Shown here: one piece after another, positions 38,635 to 50,508 of the stretch
Layout: the number at the start of each line of letters is the position of its first letter
Position numbering within the stretch: the first letter of the stretch is position 1
Origin: Dendrolimus kikuchii
Lineage: Eukaryota; Arthropoda; Insecta; Lepidoptera; Lasiocampidae
DNA length: 64,000 nucleotides
Assembly (NCBI GenBank): GCA_019925095.2
Contig: CM034388.1
Location: forward strand, 2,715,501 to 2,779,500
Direction: 5' to 3'
Translations under genes and position numbers: made by a program
The notes under the pieces: generated by a model
What the model was told of the DNA's origin: nothing
Seen by the model: only the letters and a program-made list of their open reading frames with translations
Databases searched by the model: none

Positions 38635-39689
38635 TTAGAGATGCCACGAATAGTGGTTTGGCCGAATACTGAATATTCGGCTACCGAATGTTCGGCATGA
38701 GATATATGCAATTAGCGCATAGCAGGTTAGTATTGAAGAAATAATTCGTGAAGTACTTTATTACGTTCTCGCAAATGGTAGTTGTAAGCGCGATTTTAAA
38801 TGTTTTTTATTTGATTCTAATATTTTTAAAACTGGCCTAAACGTAATATTAAAATAATTAAAATCTCATTTAACACTGATAGAACGTAGTTTAGCTATCA
38901 AATTTGATGAAAATATATGCAATTTTGAGCAATATGTGCGTTTATTTTTTCACGATTTGGTATTCTGTTTTCGGTCGAATATCGAATTATTAAAAAAGTG
39001 GCCGAATATCGAATAGTTAAAAATGTGGCCGAATACAGAATAGTTAAAAAAGTGGCCGAATACCGAATAGGTAAAAAAGTGCCATAATACCGAATAGTTA
39101 AAAAAGTGGCCGAATGCCGAATAGTTAAAGAAGTGGTATAATACCGAATAGTTAAAAAAGTGGCCGAATACAGAATAGTAAAAAAAGTGGCCGAATACCG
39201 AATAGGTAAAAAGTGGCCGATTACCGAATAGTTAAAAAAGTGGCCGAATGCCGAATAGTTAAAAAAGTGCCATAATACCGAATAGTGTAAAAAGTGGCCG
39301 AATGCCGAATAGTTACAAAAGTGGCATAATACCGAATAGTTAAAAAAGTGGCCGAATACAGAATAGTTAAAAAAGTGGCCGAATACCGAATAGGTAAAAA
39401 AGTGGCCGATTACCGAATAGTTAAAAAAGTGGCCGAATGCCGAATAGTTAAATAAGTGCCATAATACCGAATAGTTAAAAAAGTGGCCGAATACCGAATA
39501 GGTAAAAAAGTGGCTGAATATCAAATAATTAGAAAAGTGCCATAATACCGAATAATTAAAAAAGTGGCCGAATACCGAATAGGTAAAAAAGTGGCCGATT
39601 ACCGAATAGTTAACAAAATGCCCGATTTCCGAATAGTTAAAAAAGTAGCCGAATACGGAATAGCAGCAGAATATTCGTGGTATCTCTAA
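38635..39689. mobile_element. Inverted-repeat transposon remnant carrying a 27-bp minisatellite
   Basis: Ends TTAGAGATGCCACGAATA (38635-38652) and its near-perfect complement (39672-39689), flanked by TTGGTA on both sides (38629-38634, 39690-39695). No transposase; the interior is mostly the array. Confidence 0.8.
38975..39660. repeat. Minisatellite, about 27-bp units
   Basis: About 25 units of 'gaatagttaaaaaagtggcc' plus gaatacc. Variants (cataatacc, gattacc, gaatgcc) alternate in a higher-order pattern. The near length-multiple of 3 leaves a 278-codon - strand frame that is not a gene. Confidence 0.93.
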
Positions 39690-40126
39690 TTGGTACTTAT
39701 ACCATCGCCCGTAATGTGAAAACGAAGTCAACATATCCTTACTTTACAAAGATTTCATCCTGATCTTACTCCTTTTAATGTTATTCGAACCATTTACAAT
39801 TACAACTTTGTTAATAACATCTGATAATTTATGTAATTTTTATACATACTGTCATCAAAGTTCTCAATGTTATTGACAATAATAGACTGGCACTATTATT
39901 GATCAAAATGATTTATTATAATTTTTATATTCGAATCTTCTTACTTTCTTGATTATAGTTACGTTTATAATCTTGTTTCAAGTATTAATATATTATTAAT
40001 AGTACATTATGGTACTAGTGTGTAACATTGGTGATTACCGCCGAGGCGCCATTGAGACTCGAGCCGTAGGCGAGGGTCTTAAGAGAGCCGAGGACGATAA
40101 TCATCAATACACACGTGTATCATACG

Positions 40127-40500
40127 ACGTTTTTCAACACACTTGTGAATAAAATAACAACAAAAACTCATTTTATTTAGTACATTAAAAAAAGTTATAT
40201 ATGAGTGAAAGTTTTATTTATTAAACACGTACGAGTTAAAATTATCTATTTAAATAAGAAGTTGCATGAAATGAGCAAGCAATAGGAACATTAATTTATT
40301 TGTTCTATAGAACACGATCTTTTTTTTTTTAATAAAAACTTTTTTAAGAACAAAGCAACTCTACCAATAAAATTAAAAAAAAATATCTATAACTCACTAG
40401 TGAGTTATAATGTTTTTTACTCACAGTTTGATAATGGGTGTCATTCTGTGCCTAATTGCGGTGACTATAGAGCCACTTTATGAGCAAGTGTGTTGAAAAA
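40127..40500. mobile_element. MITE-like element with 16-bp inverted ends
   Basis: TTTTTCAACACACTTG (40127-40142) and its exact complement (40485-40500). The interior is A+T-rich, non-coding. Confidence 0.65.
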
Positions 40501-40765
40501 TTATATATTTCTTTGATATAACGTTTTTAGTAGAACGACTTTCATATTCATTTCACTGAAAATACTGCTGTTTAACTGTTACCAGATATCGACTTGTTTA
40601 CCACATTACGCTGTATCATTACAATAATGACTAGCAAACGAAGGAGGTAATAAGTATTGAAACATTGAAAAAAAGCAATTGATATTACTAATGTAGAAAT
40701 TTTAATCATTTTTCCATAATAATAATAATAATTTATTTATTTTAGACACAAAGATCTATAATTCC

Positions 40766-40905
40766 CTTAAGATTTCCCTTAAGAGAGCAGCAGCGCATTT
40801 GTAGCAACTTTGGTGTTGCAAATGTCCATAGGCGATGGTAACCGCCTTCCATCAAGTGGGCCGTCTGCCTGTCTGCTGAACTCCTGCAATAAAAAAATAA
40901 AAAAA
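40766..40905 (+). mobile_element. Family-A repeat, 5'-truncated
   Basis: The last 140 bp, ending 'ctcctgcaataaaaaaat'. Confidence 0.8.
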
Positions 40906-41412
40906 AATTACAACAAATTTTATATATTGATATTATTAAATAAAACCTTAAAAAAAATAAAATTAATAAATATACACCAGTCAGTCAGTCAGGACTTTAT
41001 TGAAGCATTTCATTAACATTATATACATATTACATATTTTACATTAAATTAATTATTCTGTGTATCTATTAAATTAATTATGCAGCAATCTGCAACCAGT
41101 CGCGATACATTTTTGTTTGGTGTAGCCTGCTGGCAATGGCCGCAATTATACTGTTTCTACCTTTCAACTCTGGTCAAGAAATTTGCAATGCCTGGGTCTG
41201 GGTCCAAATTAGACAAATGAGAATATAAAAAAAAAAAAATACTGCTTGAAGCGTTAATTTAACGTCTTATGGTTAGACGACTACAAACTTTGTAGTGCAG
41301 TAGTTGCGTTCACGAAACGGGGCTTTTAATTTCAGTTTTTAAAAGTAATAAAATTAAATCGGTTGTCTAGTCTAAAATACATATTGTTTACGCCGTTTAT
41401 ATTATTCACAAA

Positions 41413-41646
41413 CTAATTCCATGGAGTCGTAAGATTAGTAAATGTTCGAACTGCAACTCGTATATATCGAAGACCTGTTCGAGATATACCAGTTTTACTG
41501 CGAACATTTAATACTGCTACGACTCCATAGCGACCTAGAAATGTTTCGTCGATAATACCTATAGGCCAATTCAAAGGTGCAGTATTTTCAGACTGAAGCA
41601 AAAAAAAAAGGTGCCAGTCTGAATTAAAGTTTTGTCCTGATGCCAT
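41413..41646 (-). mobile_element. BEL/Pao-like integrase C-terminal fragment
   Basis: The - strand reads LNWPIGIIDETFLGRYGVV and NVRSKTGISRTGLRYIRV, the pattern 'W.LG.I....G.DG.VRV..VRT..G...R...' at the end of BEL/Pao integrases. An isolated fragment with no adjoining gag-pol. Confidence 0.5.
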
Positions 41647-41697
41647 TTATAACGTATGGAGATACTGTAAGGCGTTAAACAGACGAGCAGCACTTTG

Positions 41698-41925
41698 CTG
41701 TCAACAGAACCAACTTCGGCTGTCGACAGAGCCAACTTCAACTGTCGACAGAAGCAACTGCTACTGTTGGCAGAAGCAACTGCTACTGTCGACAGAAGCA
41801 ACTGCTACTGTTGGCAGAAGCAACTGCTAGTGTCGACAGAAGCAACTGCTACTGTCAACAGAAGCAACTGTTACTGTCGACAGAAGCAACTGCTACTGTC
41901 GACAAAAGCAACTGCTGCAGTATTC
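41698..41925. repeat. 22-bp minisatellite (cagaagcaactgctactgtc-ga)
   Basis: About 10 units; each usually contains GTCGAC, sometimes changed to GTTGGC or GTCAAC. The 119-codon + strand frame across it reflects the repeat. Confidence 0.9.
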
Positions 41926-42079
41926 GACACGCCGACTGCTGCCCACCATGTCGACAGCATTGTTATAGTGCGCCGTGAACGTTATTATAATAGGGAGACA
42001 GACACAGACAGTAACAAAATTAACACTGTTGCCTCTTCTGCTCCGCAGACGTAAACGTAAAAAAAGACGAAATCGTTCA

Positions 42080-42316
42080 TTTTTTTTTATTGCAGCAGAT
42101 CAGCAGACAGGCAAACGGCCCACTTGATGGAAAGCGGTTACCATCGCCTATGGACATTTGCAACAGCAAAGTTGCTACAAATGCGCTGCTGCTCTTCTTT
42201 TAAGGGAAACTGTAACCTGGTCACTAATGCCGGAACACAACTCAAGGTTGTTATGGCGACATACTTTAGACCAAGGGTGGTAGCCATCCAGTCGGGCAAA
42301 TGCCCTACCACCTGGC
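42080..42316 (-). mobile_element. Family-A repeat nested in the inverted-repeat element
   Basis: Poly(T) at the left; the body stops at 'ccctaccacctggc', lacking the usual 5' end. Confidence 0.8.
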
Positions 42317-42318
42317 GA

Positions 42319-42380
42319 ACTTTGTATGTATGATAGTACTTCATCGTGGCTTGATGAAATACTATCATACATACAAAGAA
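42319..42380. repeat. Hairpin, 26-bp arms
   Basis: ctttgtatgtatgatagta...gatgaaatactatcatacat form a nearly perfect inverted repeat with an 8-nt loop. Confidence 0.8.
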
Positions 42381-43067
42381 CGAACTGCGCTCATACTGCA
42401 GCTGCCGCCATTGGTCGGCGTTTGCTGTCCACGTGTCGACGGCAAACGCCGACATCTGCAGTTGCCTCTGTCGACAGCAAAGTGCTGCTCGTCTGTACGA
42501 CGCCTTTTACTTCTATTTTTTCCAAGACGACATTTACATACAGTTCACTTCTTTCAATTATGTATTATAAATGGCGTAAACACATTCAAATTTTTTTTTG
42601 TACGATCAAGAACGTTACTAGAAATACAAGACGCAGCAAATGTTTTTTTAGATCATATAGAATCGTATCGTCGTCTACTCGCTTGCGCAAAATGGTTTTT
42701 TGTTATCTACATTACTAAATAGTTTCGACTCAACTTTTGTCTTTATCGATATGTTACTTTAGATTACGATATATGCTTACGTGTGCTAATTAAAAATATT
42801 GAAAATGAATTATACAAAGTTTTATGTGTCATAAATAAACCATTGTCTAGATTTAGTTATAGTGCAATAAATTGGCCAAATTAGATTTTAAGTGCATATT
42901 AATATTTTGAAAACACGTTTTTTGATTACCTTTTTGGCAAGCTTTTAATTCGTCTGACTTCGTTAAGACCGTCGTTTCTTACATACGTTAAGAGCTATTG
43001 CAGCGTGAGAACGCATGGCATGGCTAGACTATAACTAAAGCTATAGAAGCCTTGCATCAGAGATGAG

Positions 43068-43596
43068 TAAAAGCCGATTCACACGGGACCCGTCATTGAC
43101 GATTCGTTAAAAAAAGCGATACATCATGACGGTTGCACGTTCACATTACATATGGACGAGTTTTTTTACGGATTCGATGAAATGTGTCGTGTGCGGGTGC
43201 AGGCCGATAGGGTAAGACGCGAGCGTATCGGTGGATTCGTCACAAATGGCGATTTGTCTTTTCGAACGTGATTTATAAAAGACGGTATGTCATATAAGAC
43301 GTATCCAGCGTCACGCAGTCCATATGAGTAAGGTCGTGCGGCGCACAAAGGCATCAAAGCGTGAAAGGCGCGCCGTCAAGTTAAATTTAAAAAAAAAATG
43401 GATATTTTATTATAACAAAAGGCACCTATTAGTATTCCGCAAGACGGCGCAGAAGATGCTTGGTTTGTATTCACGATTCATGACTTATGTGAACACGGCA
43501 ATTTAAAAACCATTGCCGCCGTTAAAAATATCATGAATCGTGAAAACTGACGATACGACAAAAAGCACGAATCGTCCTCGCGTGAATGGGCCTTTA
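43068..43596. mobile_element. MITE-like inverted-repeat element
   Basis: Left end taaaagccgattcacacg and right end cgtgaatgggccttta are imperfect complements; the motif gacgattcgt recurs near both ends. Confidence 0.55.
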
Positions 43597-43599
43597 CAG

Positions 43600-44685
43600 C
43601 TCTTAATCATATATAGAACATGAAATAAAAAATGTAGCTTCTATAGTTTCGGTCGAGTCACAAAAATAAATTGACTTGTAATAAGGCATCAACACCTCAA
43701 ATGAAAATAGTTGGACATTTCAAAAAGGGGAATTAAAAGGCGTGTAAAAAGTATCATACTTTAATGGGAAGATATAAAATTGTCTCAAATTGTAAAACAA
43801 TGCCACAGTTTCGTGTCATTCTGATTGGAATTGTGTGTAAAATTAACAATCATTTTTTAATATACAATTAAAAAGACTACATTATATTAGTATTATTGTA
43901 ATATATGTATTGTTCATTCTGCCGGAGTACACATACATAGATTTACTTATATCGGACCCGTAATGGCAAAATTAATTCGCATAAATGTGAGCAAGATATT
44001 TACTATCATCAGTGACAAAAAGAAATACTGGCTGATACAACGTCACAGAAAAAAAAAAACAAAAAAACTTGACGTTGCATATATGATGTACGTGATGACG
44101 TATCATCAGATTTAGATTTAACGCCTGATTTTATTAGAGAAGTAATTATTTGTTTAACTAATCAGTTTTTATTTATACCTCATATTAGAAATGAAAAGCA
44201 GAGTGCTAACCTCGGGAGGCCTATTTAGGCATTCGAATTATTAGTAAACCATCTCGTGCCTAACATATTTAACACTCACCTCTCGTATAACAATCTACTA
44301 TTAATCACCAAAATTGCATTTTCCCCCAATTTTTTTGTGGTTCTGTAGATGGGTCTGGTCAAAAGTGCAGACCACATTTTTTGTGGGCCAGTATAATTAT
44401 TTATTACATTTTTTTTAAATAAGTTTGATATATATATGTAATTTTAATATCAGATTTCAACTTATTGATTTTTTAGTGAGTTTGTCTGTTGATAAACAAT
44501 ATTTATAATAGTTAAATTGACCAAACGGTAGATAACATAACTAGCGTTTATAGATTCAGTAAAAGAAATAACTTTGAATTTATTGACTATAACGCCATCT
44601 ATCGGGTTCCGATAAGAAACAGCAACCACTTATGATGGACGGTTCTCCGCCTCTTTACTAAACTTTATTGAAAATCTCTTTTTAA
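43600..44685. other. Gene-free stretch
   Basis: A+T-rich. No exon or recognised repeat. Confidence 0.35.
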
Positions 44686-44687
44686 AT

Positions 44688-45006
44688 TATTATTTATTTA
44701 TGTTATTGGCTTGGCAGCTAGGCCTTTAAGCCAGATCTTAGTTTACAATATAGTTTCTTCATTTTCTTAAGCCTATGTGTAGCACAGCCGAACTGTAGGT
44801 AATCAGCTAGCGCCATTCACCGGAGTTCTTGTGACAACTCAAAAGGCCACATTTAACTATACAGTTCACATTTCTCACAAAACACATAATTACTACTCAA
44901 AAACTATTAATATCCTACAACGATTGTTCATTTTAGAGTAATTTTACACATTTTTAGAAAATATAACTGCACAGCACATCTCCTTTCAGTTCCCGCCAAA
45001 AACTCC
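44688..45006 (-). mobile_element. Family-B SINE-like repeat, full length
   Basis: A perfect 13-bp duplication TCTCTTTTTAAAT lies at 44675-44687 and 45007-45019. Starts ggagtttttggcgggaactg on the - strand. Confidence 0.9.
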
Positions 45007-45504
45007 TCTCTTTTTAAATGTTTAGCATTGTCATAGATTAGATATTATATGAAAGACGGTTAAATTGTTATAATACGATCTGAGTTATTAATAAGTCTTT
45101 AAAACCTCAAATTTTAATAGTCATCCAGTTACGAATTCTAGTCAGAATATTAATAATACTGTCATTAATATAAGGTTTTATTTATTATTAGGCGATAAAT
45201 AAAGGTATTTCTATAGACAACCTGGATATACTACATTTGTCTATTATACTGCTGTATTTAGTTCTAAAACGTGGTCGTATACCTCTGGGGGTAAAAATTC
45301 TATACTAATTTCTGGTTGCCGTTAGCAGCGCTGCTATGCTGTTTGCATTAATATCACATGAAATAATTTAAAATATAGATTTCAAATAGTAGCTACGAAA
45401 ATCATTGGTCTGAGTTATTCTTTTGTCGCACTCAGAGTTCGATAAAGGCCCGTTAATCTTAAATTCCGATTTCATTAATTCTATTTATATCGGGTTACGA
45501 TGGG

Positions 45505-45767
45505 TGCGTTCCTCTTGTACCTTACAACGCCCAAAATGCTCCTTTAGTCGTTCCATATAGCGACCACGGTCGTTATGGTCGCCGCGATAACGTCACTAAT
45601 GGCGTTATGATTTTCGTTCGTGCAGCGCTTGCACCGACTCATGTTAATAGGTGGATCGAATAATCCGTTCCGCTTGGGTTTACGATTGTAACGCCCACAA
45701 GCTAGTCGGGAAAAATCGCGGTCGTGAGCGTAGTCGTCGTGAGTCTCGTGTGGAACGTATCCTATAT
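45505..45767. mobile_element. MITE family M1, full-length copy
   Basis: Ends ggtgcgttcctcttgtacc and gagtctcgtgtggaacgtatcc. The CRE-like site is degenerate here (TGGCGTTA). Confidence 0.6.
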
Positions 45768-45959
45768 GTTCTGTCTATTCTTTAGGAAAGTGTTACTGTT
45801 GGTAAAAAATTGTCATAATAAAATTAGTTGCCTGTAATGGAAAAATTTAACAAATAGCACAGGAGAATTAATGAATAGTATCATTGATAGATATAAAACC
45901 ACGAGATTAATCCTGTATTTTGCATCAGTTAGTATGAATATAAATAATAAGATCTGATG

Positions 45960-46436
45960 TCTGTAGAGACCACGGACCATAAAAATGGCCCGGACTTTTA
46001 GAGGGCTTGCGTGGGGCCATGGGAAAGCTAGCACATAGAGGCCCCTTGACAAATATAATGTAAATGTGGCGTGACACTGACCGGCGATTATCCCGGTCTA
46101 CACTATATTAATGCACCCAAGGACAAGCCCCGGCCAGTGTAGGACTATTGGGGGAAATGAGAACAAATAATACCGGGCTATTAGGGTGAACTGCTAGTGG
46201 TACTAGGGGTCTGGGAATATGGGGACTATGGCGTCTGCCCGTCGCAATGTTCAGGGAACGTAGAAAAATGGGCAGACGGTGACTCGCCACTCCCTGCATG
46301 GGCCCCAAAAAATGCCATACAAGACAGGGGCAACATGGGTGTGAGTGTCTGGTGTAGAAAGGTGGGCTGCAAGTTCACTGAAGCTACTTCTGATGTAGAT
46401 CTGATTATTATTAATACTTTTAATTTCCAAAAATAA
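45960..46436 (+). mobile_element. GC-rich segment, probably a retroelement 3' end
   Basis: Sharply GC-richer than its flanks, no ORF, ends at ...ccaaaaataaag (46427-46438). Orientation is guessed from that end. Family not identified. Confidence 0.35.
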
Positions 46437-46439
46437 AGT

Positions 46440-48125
46440 TTTCTGTTATTACATTTTTTTAAGTTAACCGTCCTTTATGCTCTCTGAGTAGGTACGACAG
46501 TAATGGTGTATGTAAGATACAACCTTTTTTTACGATTTCATTGTGTATGTTTGTATGAATGTTTCAAAAATATGTGCGCATGTTTGTGTGAATGTGTATT
46601 AGTACAAAATTTTTGTTTTTCGGCAGCTTTAGCTTCTGATAGCTTCCCTTTGTGTTGCCAGGATAATGGTCGTTTAATTTTTAAATAAAACTTTATATTT
46701 ATAACAGTATTATAAACCTCACACAAACTGTGGTATTATGTAGTTTTTATGATATATAATTACTATTTTTTGTTACTTTAGTAGAAGGATGCATATCTTA
46801 GTCTTAGAATTGTAATATTTTATTTTATTATTAGTAGTGGTTCTCCTAATAATTTTGTTGGATGATCGGTTAATATTGGAATATTGAAAATATTTTTATA
46901 TGAATATGGGAGTAAGAAATGTTGATTCAAAATATTTCTGCTGCATATTCTGTTACTTCAGTACTACTATGGAAGATTAATGGTAATAAACAATTGTCGA
47001 TAAAACAGTGCTTTAAAGACTGCTTTATCGACGTTAAATTGAAATTTAAATGCAAGAACCCCAGTAAAGAACGTAATTTTGCAAACCTCGTGAATTCTAT
47101 ATGACATTCTTTTCTTTCTTTTTGATGGTTTATTATTTAAAACATATTTTTTACATTAAACAAGTCCAAAATTGAAAAAGAACTAAAAATGTGTTTTTAA
47201 TTCATAGTAATTTAAAGACGGCTAAAATTCATTACTTGACGTTTTTATAATTAAACTTCAGGAAGAAATTCATATTATTATGTCGTCAATCGTCATCTAG
47301 TTATGTAGATGTTCAGTTATGTTTCTTCACTGGGCGATTGTTATTGCTAAATGAATACTGCTTTCACAGTATATTTAGTACGTGCAAAATTTAAGTGCGT
47401 TCTTGAAGTTTGTACAAATCATTGCGTAGAATACAATTATAAGGTTCACGCTGTGGTACGTAGAGGGGAGTGTTTCGCTCTCGCTCGTCCGCTATCAAGA
47501 TTCGCTTAGCGTCTCTTTGGTGCTTCTCATTGTAAGGTCTAATAAACGTTAAAAGTTGACAGGACCTGTGCAAACTCACTAGGCTAACTTCCGTCGAAGT
47601 GCATTTAAGTTTTGCGCGTACAGTACTAGTGTTAAAAAAGTTATAAGCATACATTTTTTTAAATTATATTTAATAGATGACTTGGATAGAAGAGAACCTT
47701 AATTTTAAATTCGGTTATGGGCACAACACGTGTTATCTATAATTTTTGTTAAAATTACAAAAAATATATGGGATAATATGTGTTGTTGAATATACGTTTA
47801 GAATTTAGATTGTGTTTTAAATTCTGTAACCAAAGGTTTTTTTTAATAAATTATTTTATTACTGATTTTTGTTTCATTTGATAACACTCCCTTATTTCAT
47901 TTCATCAGATAGAAATGAACTGTCAACTGATTATAACCTAGCTGAATACAAAATTGCAACAATTGGATCATTATTATTCATAAAACTGTCATTTTTAATT
48001 CTTTTGTCCTGTATTGATTGTGTAAATTATCTATTGATTAAAAAAATAGGCCAACTTATCGAGCTTCAATACGAAAATGTTCTAATAAATCGTTTAAGGC
48101 ATGGAGGAAATATATTAAAATACTA
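46440..48125. other. Gene-poor stretch with one possible exon
   Basis: A+T-rich. 47897-48126 follows TTTCATTTCATCAG and is open to a TAA, encoding DRNELSTDYNLAEYKIA then a hydrophobic stretch (IGSLLFIKLSFLILLSC). No homology recognised and no partner exon seen. A hairpin (cgataaaacagt / actgctttatcg) is at 47000-47032. Confidence 0.25.
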
Positions 48126-48129
48126 ATAT

Positions 48130-48545
48130 TTGCCCGCAACTTCGTCCACGCTTGAAATTAAATTCCCGCGGGATTCTCGGGACACAGTACCACAGGATTT
48201 AAAAAAATAATTTAAGCTATCCTGTTAATAAAAACTGTGTCGGAATAAGCTAATTTTTGTGCACCCGAGCAACTTCAAACAGCTGGCAGATAAATTCCCG
48301 CGGGTTTTCTGGAATGAAAAGTATCACACATTTTATTAAACGAAATTTGCTTTCGATCAGTGAAAAAATCGCATTGGATTTCGATTTTTTTTTCTAAACT
48401 AGTTTTTTCAAATTATTTCCAGAAAAAATCTCGCGGGACTACCGGAATAAAAGATAGCGCAGAGTTTAAGTCTAAGAATTAGCTGTAGATCAGCGAAAAC
48501 CGCACCGAAATTGGCCTAGTAGTTTTTACGTGAATCCCGGACAAA
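48130..48545 (+). repeat. Interspersed repeat, 'cgcaacttcgtccacgc' type
   Basis: Contains internally repeated aaattcccgcgggattct-like motifs (48160, 48290, 48430) and ends tagtttttacgtgaatcccg. Confidence 0.5.
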
Positions 48546-48689
48546 AACATTAGAAAACTAAAAAAATTTGCATCGTGTTCTTCATCGTTTATATAGTGTA
48601 TTCCAGTTGTTTTTTTAAATAGCTTCAATGTACAGACATGGCATGTTTGGAATTTTATAACCTTATAGACTACACAGTTCAGTTCTGTC

Positions 48690-49013
48690 GTTCAATTTTA
48701 TTTTATTTTTATTGCAGGAGATCAGCAGACAGACAGACGGCCCACTTGATGGAAAGCGGTTACCATCGCCTATGGACATTTGCACCACCAAAGTTACTAC
48801 AAATGCGTTGCTGCTCTCTTAAGGGAGACTGGAACCTGGTCACTAATGCCGAAACACAACTCAAGGTTGTTATGGCGACATACTTTAGACCAGGGGTGGT
48901 AGCCATCCAGTCGGGCAAATGCCCTACCACCTGGCTGTGGGTTGTTTTGTCGCCTCTTACGACAGGCCGGCCGGCCGTAGGAAATTGTATTCTTTCTCCG
49001 TTCCTGCACAGAT
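48690..49013 (-). mobile_element. Family-A SINE-like repeat, full length
   Basis: Poly(T) at the left; complete body to 'cctgcacagat'. Confidence 0.85.
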
Positions 49014-49169
49014 TTGGTGAAGCAACCAAAGTGATACATGTAAATATAAAATTGAATAATTCAATTTCAGATATTTAAGTTTAAACGCGATGCTTTCCTT
49101 CATCGTAAACACGTGGTAATTATAATAATATTGGGTATTAGATCAGACCATTTCCTAACTTTGTAAATG

Positions 49170-49243
49170 CTTTCCGGCCAGGATTCGAACTCGCGCTCTT
49201 GAGTTTGGGACGTGTGCGAACCAATAAACTACCACGGCATTAC
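49170..49243 (-). repeat. tRNA-like SINE head fragment
   Basis: The - strand holds TGGTAGTTTATTGG (A-box-like) and GAGTTCGAATCC (B-box-like). No acceptor-stem pairing, so not a tRNA gene. Confidence 0.45.
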
Positions 49244-49317
49244 ATAAAAATAAAATTATAAATTAATACTTTTTTTTTTAAAGCAACCGAATCAACAATA
49301 TACGAAAATATATTTAA

Positions 49318-49360
49318 GTTTTTTTTTATTTTATGGCTTGGTTTCTAGACCTTTAAGCCA
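49318..49360 (-). mobile_element. 43-bp family-B retrocopy
   Basis: Only the tail (atggcttggtttctagacct) with its T-run. A perfect 10-bp duplication ATATATTTAA lies at 49308-49317 and 49361-49370. Confidence 0.8.
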
Positions 49361-49489
49361 ATATATTTAAAAGTAATTTAACTAAAAACGGAAAAGAAAT
49401 GTTTTTTACAGCAAACCAGTACTTGTATGTTATCCTGTTAACTCTGAAATTGTTGTTTATTATAATTATGCGTTTTATTATGGATAACA

Positions 49490-49984
49490 GCCAGAAGGCC
49501 CAGCTCGCCGTACACAACGCGGTGCTGGTACCTACGCTCACGTATGGAAGCGAGAGTTGGGTATGGAAGAGAGAGCATGGAAAGTAGAGTGAACGCGGTC
49601 GAGATGCGAGCACTGCGCAAAATCTGCGGAGTGACGCTCGCGGAGCGCGTTCCTAATACCGAAGTAAGAAAGAGAGTTGGTCTGAAAGAGAGTGTCGGGG
49701 TGAAGGTAAGGAAAGGAATGCATGATGAAAGAATGACTAAACAGATATACAATGCAAAAGTGGATGGATGCAGAAGTCGTGGAAGGCCACAACACAACTT
49801 CCATGATCAAATTGATCGTGTATTAGCAGAAGGTGATGTCAGGAGCCATAAGAACAGACGAGCGTGCATGACAAGAGTTATGAACGTCAAAGAAGCAAGT
49901 GAGGTGTGTAAGAATAAGCCTAAATGGCGCTCTATTGTTCGTGCCTATCCCGCAAGGGAACTGGCGTGAAGTTATGCATGTATG
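49490..49984 (+). mobile_element. RTE-like LINE 3' end (copy 8)
   Basis: A perfect 14-bp duplication TATTATGGATAACA lies at 49476-49489 and 49985-49998. Encodes the C-terminal region to ARELA; lacks the LRWFGHVER segment by an in-frame deletion. Confidence 0.92.
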
Positions 49985-50170
49985 TATTATGGATAACATT
50001 TATGTGATGATAGAAAAATAGGCCCTACCACGGGTTAAATGTAACTTTAGCTGTCTGTTGTCCTTTTTAAAATTTTGTCCACATACCATGTGAGACGGCT
50101 CCCGCGCTATAAAATTTTAATTGACAGCCAGCCAGTAACGCTGATACGAGACGGATCAACCAAATTGAAT

Positions 50171-50497
50171 CAATTTTATTTTATTTAAGTTTATTGCTTG
50201 GCAGCTAGGCCTTTAAGCCAGATCTTAGTTTACAATATAGTTTCTTCATTTTCCTAAGCCTATGTGTAGCACAGCTGAACTATAGGTAATCAGCTAGTGC
50301 TATTCAACGGAGTTCTTGTGACAACTCTAAAGGCCACATTTGATTATACAGTTCACATTTCTCACAAAACACATAATTACTACTCAAAAACTATTAATAT
50401 CCTACAACGATTGTTCATTTTAGAGTAATTTTACACATTTTTAGAAAATAGAACTGCACAGCACAACTTCTACTTTCAGTTCCCGCCAAAAACTCCC
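50171..50497 (-). mobile_element. Family-B SINE-like repeat, full length
   Basis: An 11-bp duplication CCAAATTGAAT lies at 50160-50170 and 50498-50508. It is inserted into another repeat shared with 8760-8880. Confidence 0.9.
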
Positions 50498-50508
50498 CCA
50501 AATTGAAT

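Larger units (their letters stand above)
41669..42506. mobile_element. Inverted-repeat element with a 22-bp minisatellite and nested family A
   Basis: Arms of 40 bp (41669-41708 and 42467-42506; shared core cagacgagcagcactttgct and complement) enclose a 22-bp array, a family-A copy and a long hairpin. No transposase. Confidence 0.7.

Noticed and set aside
38975..39660. CRISPR-like spaced repeats
   Set aside because: Units are head-to-tail without unique spacers, and the context is a eukaryotic genome.
38898..39734. 278-codon - strand frame of (GHFFNYSV)n type
   Set aside because: It follows the 27-bp minisatellite, with units near a multiple of three and no stop; the unique flanks are transposon ends.
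41695..42054. 119-codon frame with TATVDRSNCYC repeats
   Set aside because: Product of the 22-bp minisatellite inside an inverted-repeat element.
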